A DNA stretch of 63,332 nt from Sinanaerobacter chloroacetimidivorans. GTDB lineage: Bacteria > Bacillota > Clostridia > Peptostreptococcales > Anaerovoracaceae. Under the pieces are notes generated by a model. The model saw only the letters and a program-made list of their open reading frames with translations. It was not told where the DNA came from and did not search any database. This document shows positions 60,874 through 63,332 of the stretch, one piece after another (within the stretch, counting starts at the first letter, position 1; every line of letters starts with the position of its first letter). The stretch is taken from contig NZ_JAGSND010000018.1 in the NCBI RefSeq assembly GCF_018128545.1, positions 1-63,332 on the forward strand, written 5' to 3'. The position numbers and the translations under genes were made by a program.

Positions 60874-63332
60874 ATGAAAAAATTTATAAAGAAAATCATA
60901 TCTGTTCTGTTGGCGCTTACCGTCATATTAGGTTCGCTGCCCATGGGCATGACAGAGGTTCATGCTTTTGCCGGAACCTGGGCGGATTTTGCCGGATCGG
61001 GGTTTGCCGGCGGAGACGGAAGCCAGGCAAACCCGTACCAGATTGCCACGGCAGAACAGCTGGCATATCTGGCTAAGCAGGTCAATAACGGAACAACTTA
61101 CTCAAGCAAATATTTTAAGTTGACGACTAATATAGACGTTAGCGCCCACGTATGGGAGCCAATCGGATATTTATCAACGTCACCTGCAAATGATACTTTT
61201 TTTCAAGGACACTTTGACGGTAATGGTTATTATGTTAAAGATGTTCACTTTGGCTCAGGAGTTACCGGCCCGAATCAGGACTATGTACACGGGGGCTTGT
61301 TTGGCCAGACAAACGGAGCAACAATACAAAATCTGGGAGTCAACACTACCAGCAGTTCCTATTCAGGTATGAGCCTTGAAGGCAAAAATTCCGTATGGTT
61401 AGGCGCGCTTGTCGGCCTTGCGGAAAGCACGACGATCACCAATTGCTATTCCACAGGAGACAAAGCAGTCACGATCGGGCATAATGCTACCTCGGCCGGC
61501 GCTGGTACATATAAACCCGCTGTCGGCGGCCTGGTGGGCGTTGCATCAGGCTCCACAATAGATCGGTGCTATTCGGATGTTAAAGTGGCTATAGGTTATT
61601 ATGCGGATGCCGGAGGTTTAGTTGGAAGAATTTCCAGTACCACTGTTAAAAACAGCTATTCTGTTGCTCCTGTAGGGAGTACAGCCGAACGGGGTATTGT
61701 TGTAAACCCCGACATGGTCGTTGGCAGTGAAGTTCCGTATATCGGAGGGCTGGTAGGTTCTTGCTTTACATATGGTAAGATAATAAATTGCTATGCAAAC
61801 CGCAATATTTATAATGTCAACGGAAGTACTTCTCCGAATTTCGCGATGCGCATCGGGGGATTGGTCGGATATCAAGATGTCTGGGCCACCGGGATCGAAA
61901 ACTGTTACGCGGCGGGATCCATTGCGTTAACGAACACAAGTGCGGATGCGAAACGCAGCGCTCTGGTGGGTGAGAATGTTTCTAAAATTTACAATTCTTA
62001 CTGTGTATACGGCGATGCTCCGATAGGAGTAGACAGCGCTCCTGCCAAGTCAGATGTGGTTCAGCTAACCGACGCCGAGATGAAAGGCGGGGCGGCATCG
62101 ATACAGTACTATACCTCTTACACAGACGACTCAACCAAGACCTTAGGAGGAACAGTTGCATCCGTCATTGATGCACTCAATCTCGGAAGAGCGGCAACAG
62201 GAATTGCATGCTATGGTTGGAAAGCCGATAGCACTTCATCAAACAACGGATATCCGGTGTTCGATACCGGATCAGCCTCAACGATTTCACTGAAGAATAA
62301 GACCGTTCAATATAACGGTGTGGCTGTGGCATATACATCAGCTGACGTTGCATCACTGAGCGGATCCGGCGGCAACGTAAGCTACAAATATTATTCTGAC
62401 GCAGCCTGCAACACAGAAATTGCAGCCCCTATCAATGCAGGGACTTATTATGTAAAAGCGACGGTTGCAGCGGACAGCCTCTATGGCAGCGCCGTCTCTG
62501 CGGCGACAACTCTGACGATCAACAAAGCGGCACTTACGATTACGCCTGATAGCGGTCAGCAAAAGGCAGCAGGCGTTGCGGAACCCGTACTGACCTATAA
62601 CTACAGTGGAAATATCAGCGGAGAGACGCCTGCTTTTAGCGGAACGCTCTCTCGTGCCGTCGGCGAAGCGGCGGGAACTTACGCCATCAGCCAGGGTACT
62701 CTGGCGATTACAGATAACGGCGCCTTCCTCGCAAACAACTATACGTTAACAGTTGATTCTACTAAGGTATTTACTATTGCAATGGTTCCGGTCACTGACA
62801 TCACCGGAATACCGACCGAGATGACCGCAGGCACACTGCTGACGCTTTCCGGCGCGGTGGATCCGGTGAATGCAACGAATAAAACTATCAGCTGGAGCAT
62901 TAAGATCGATGGAGGAACCAGCGCCACTATCAGCGGAAACACTCTTTCCGCCGCAAATGCAGGCACCGTTACGGTGACTGCAACAATTACTGACGGCACG
63001 GCAGTGGGAACAAATTACAAGAAAGACTTCACCATTGCGGTGAGCGTGCCGTTTATATCGGTCACTGACATCACCGGAATACCGACTGCGATGACCGCAG
63101 GAACACCGCTGACGCTTTCCGGCGCGGTGGCGCCCGCCGGAGCAACAAACCAAACCATCGTTTGGAGTGTGAAGGATGCAGGGACTACCGGTGCCACCAT
63201 CAGCGGAAACACTCTTTCCGCCGCAAATGCAGGCACCGTTACGGTGACTGCAACGATTACTGACGGCACGGCAGTGGGAACAAATTACAAGAAAGACTTC
63301 ACCATTGCGGTGAGCGTGCCGTTTATATCGGT
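60874..63332 (+). CDS. Large secreted repeat protein (GLUG/MBG/Ig-like), partial at window end
   Basis: An ATG at 60874 (AAAGGAG upstream) opens a frame with no stop before the window ends, at least 819 codons. The signal peptide spans about 1-36 (ISVLLALTVILGSLPMGMTEVHAFA). Residues 37-480 carry GLUG-type repeats with spaced GGLVG motifs (for example GGLVGVASGSTIDRCYS, GGLVGSCFTYGKIINCYA, GGLVGYQ...GIENCYAAGS). Then come MBG-like domains (about 475-635) and Ig-like repeats of 90 residues starting with VTDITGIPT at 62791 and 63061. This is a surface adhesin type. The third Ig-like repeat begins at the edge. No sorting signal can be seen because the end is missing. Confidence 0.88.
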   Translation, partial: MKKFIKKIISVLLALTVILGSLPMGMTEVHAFAGTWADFAGSGFAGGDGSQANPYQIATAEQLAYLAKQVNNGTTYSSKYFKLTTNIDVSAHVWEPIGYLSTSPANDTFFQGHFDGNGYYVKDVHFGSGVTGPNQDYVHGGLFGQTNGATIQNLGVNTTSSSYSGMSLEGKNSVWLGALVGLAESTTITNCYSTGDKAVTIGHNATSAGAGTYKPAVGGLVGVASGSTIDRCYSDVKVAIGYYADAGGLVGRISSTTVKNSYSVAPVGSTAERGIVVNPDMVVGSEVPYIGGLVGSCFTYGKIINCYANRNIYNVNGSTSPNFAMRIGGLVGYQDVWATGIENCYAAGSIALTNTSADAKRSALVGENVSKIYNSYCVYGDAPIGVDSAPAKSDVVQLTDAEMKGGAASIQYYTSYTDDSTKTLGGTVASVIDALNLGRAATGIACYGWKADSTSSNNGYPVFDTGSASTISLKNKTVQYNGVAVAYTSADVASLSGSGGNVSYKYYSDAACNTEIAAPINAGTYYVKATVAADSLYGSAVSAATTLTINKAALTITPDSGQQKAAGVAEPVLTYNYSGNISGETPAFSGTLSRAVGEAAGTYAISQGTLAITDNGAFLANNYTLTVDSTKVFTIAMVPVTDITGIPTEMTAGTLLTLSGAVDPVNATNKTISWSIKIDGGTSATISGNTLSAANAGTVTVTATITDGTAVGTNYKKDFTIAVSVPFISVTDITGIPTAMTAGTPLTLSGAVAPAGATNQTIVWSVKDAGTTGATISGNTLSAANAGTVTVTATITDGTAVGTNYKKDFTIAVSVPFIS
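62791..63332 (+). repeat. 270-bp tandem repeats of Ig-like domains
   Basis: Two repeats start at 62791 and 63061 with a 270-bp period. The last about 150 bp of each are almost identical in DNA, which points to recent duplication or gene conversion. More repeats probably follow beyond the window. Confidence 0.85.

Overview
The window reads as chromosome of a low-to-mid GC, anaerobic, probably endospore-forming Firmicute of class Clostridia. The support is an ethanolamine utilisation locus with the Firmicute-type EutV/EutW antitermination pair, an acetoin dehydrogenase operon under a sigma-54 activator, a BclB-like collagen/exosporium protein, strong AGGAGG ribosome binding sites with many TTG/GTG starts, and clostridial tRNA and 5S sequences. 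No species is claimed.

Layout. 1-634: 3' end of a 23S rRNA, a 5S rRNA with terminator, then a partial 5S remnant with its own terminator. 724-2370: an EAL-domain c-di-GMP phosphodiesterase. 2465-19022: the eut bacterial microcompartment (BMC) locus, in order EutW kinase, EutV ANTAR regulator, an attenuator carrying an EutV-type RNA motif, an APC ethanolamine permease, EutM, EutA, EutB, EutC, EutL, EutE, a second EutM, an EutT-PduL fusion, a small EutP/Q-associated protein, EutN, PduS-like, PduT-like, EutQ, an unassigned BMC-fold protein, EutS and EutP. Ethanolamine enters through the permease. EutBC, kept active by EutA and EutT, split it to ammonia and acetaldehyde; EutE makes acetyl-CoA; the PduL half of the fusion makes acetyl-phosphate; EutQ can act as acetate kinase. 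No EutG alcohol dehydrogenase is present. PduS and PduT suggest electrons leave the compartment through Fe-S clusters instead.

19078-26118: panC, then a small HTH protein and three sodium:solute symporters grouped around a nitrilase-family amidohydrolase and a 42-residue membrane peptide. 26146-31700: a two-component system divergent from a secreted SHOCT-like repeat protein, a membrane protein, an M23 peptidase without signal peptide, and a hypothetical protein. 31900-37931: MarR, LUD/HxlR pair, terpene-cyclase-fold protein, then AhpD-like, lipoyl-Lpd and lipoate ligase genes that look like one functional set. 38032-47789: collagen-like protein, endonuclease IV, AlkD-like protein, BlaI/BlaR1-WG repeat operon, NnrE, an Arc-like repressor and an SPFH protein. 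47978-48054: tRNA-Val.

48316-56984: a 36-residue orphan peptide gene, AcoR, and the sigma-54-driven aco operon (Lin0512-family protein, AcoA, AcoB, AcoX, AcoC, AcoL). 57160-63332: a possible pseudoknotted RNA, tRNA-Ala with a 3' remnant downstream, a MalT/LuxR-type regulator, a DUF2442-like small protein and the first 819 codons of a large repeat-containing secreted protein that runs off the window. Two promoters in this last block carry the same 11-bp box at the same distance from the -35, which makes a compact regulator-target module.
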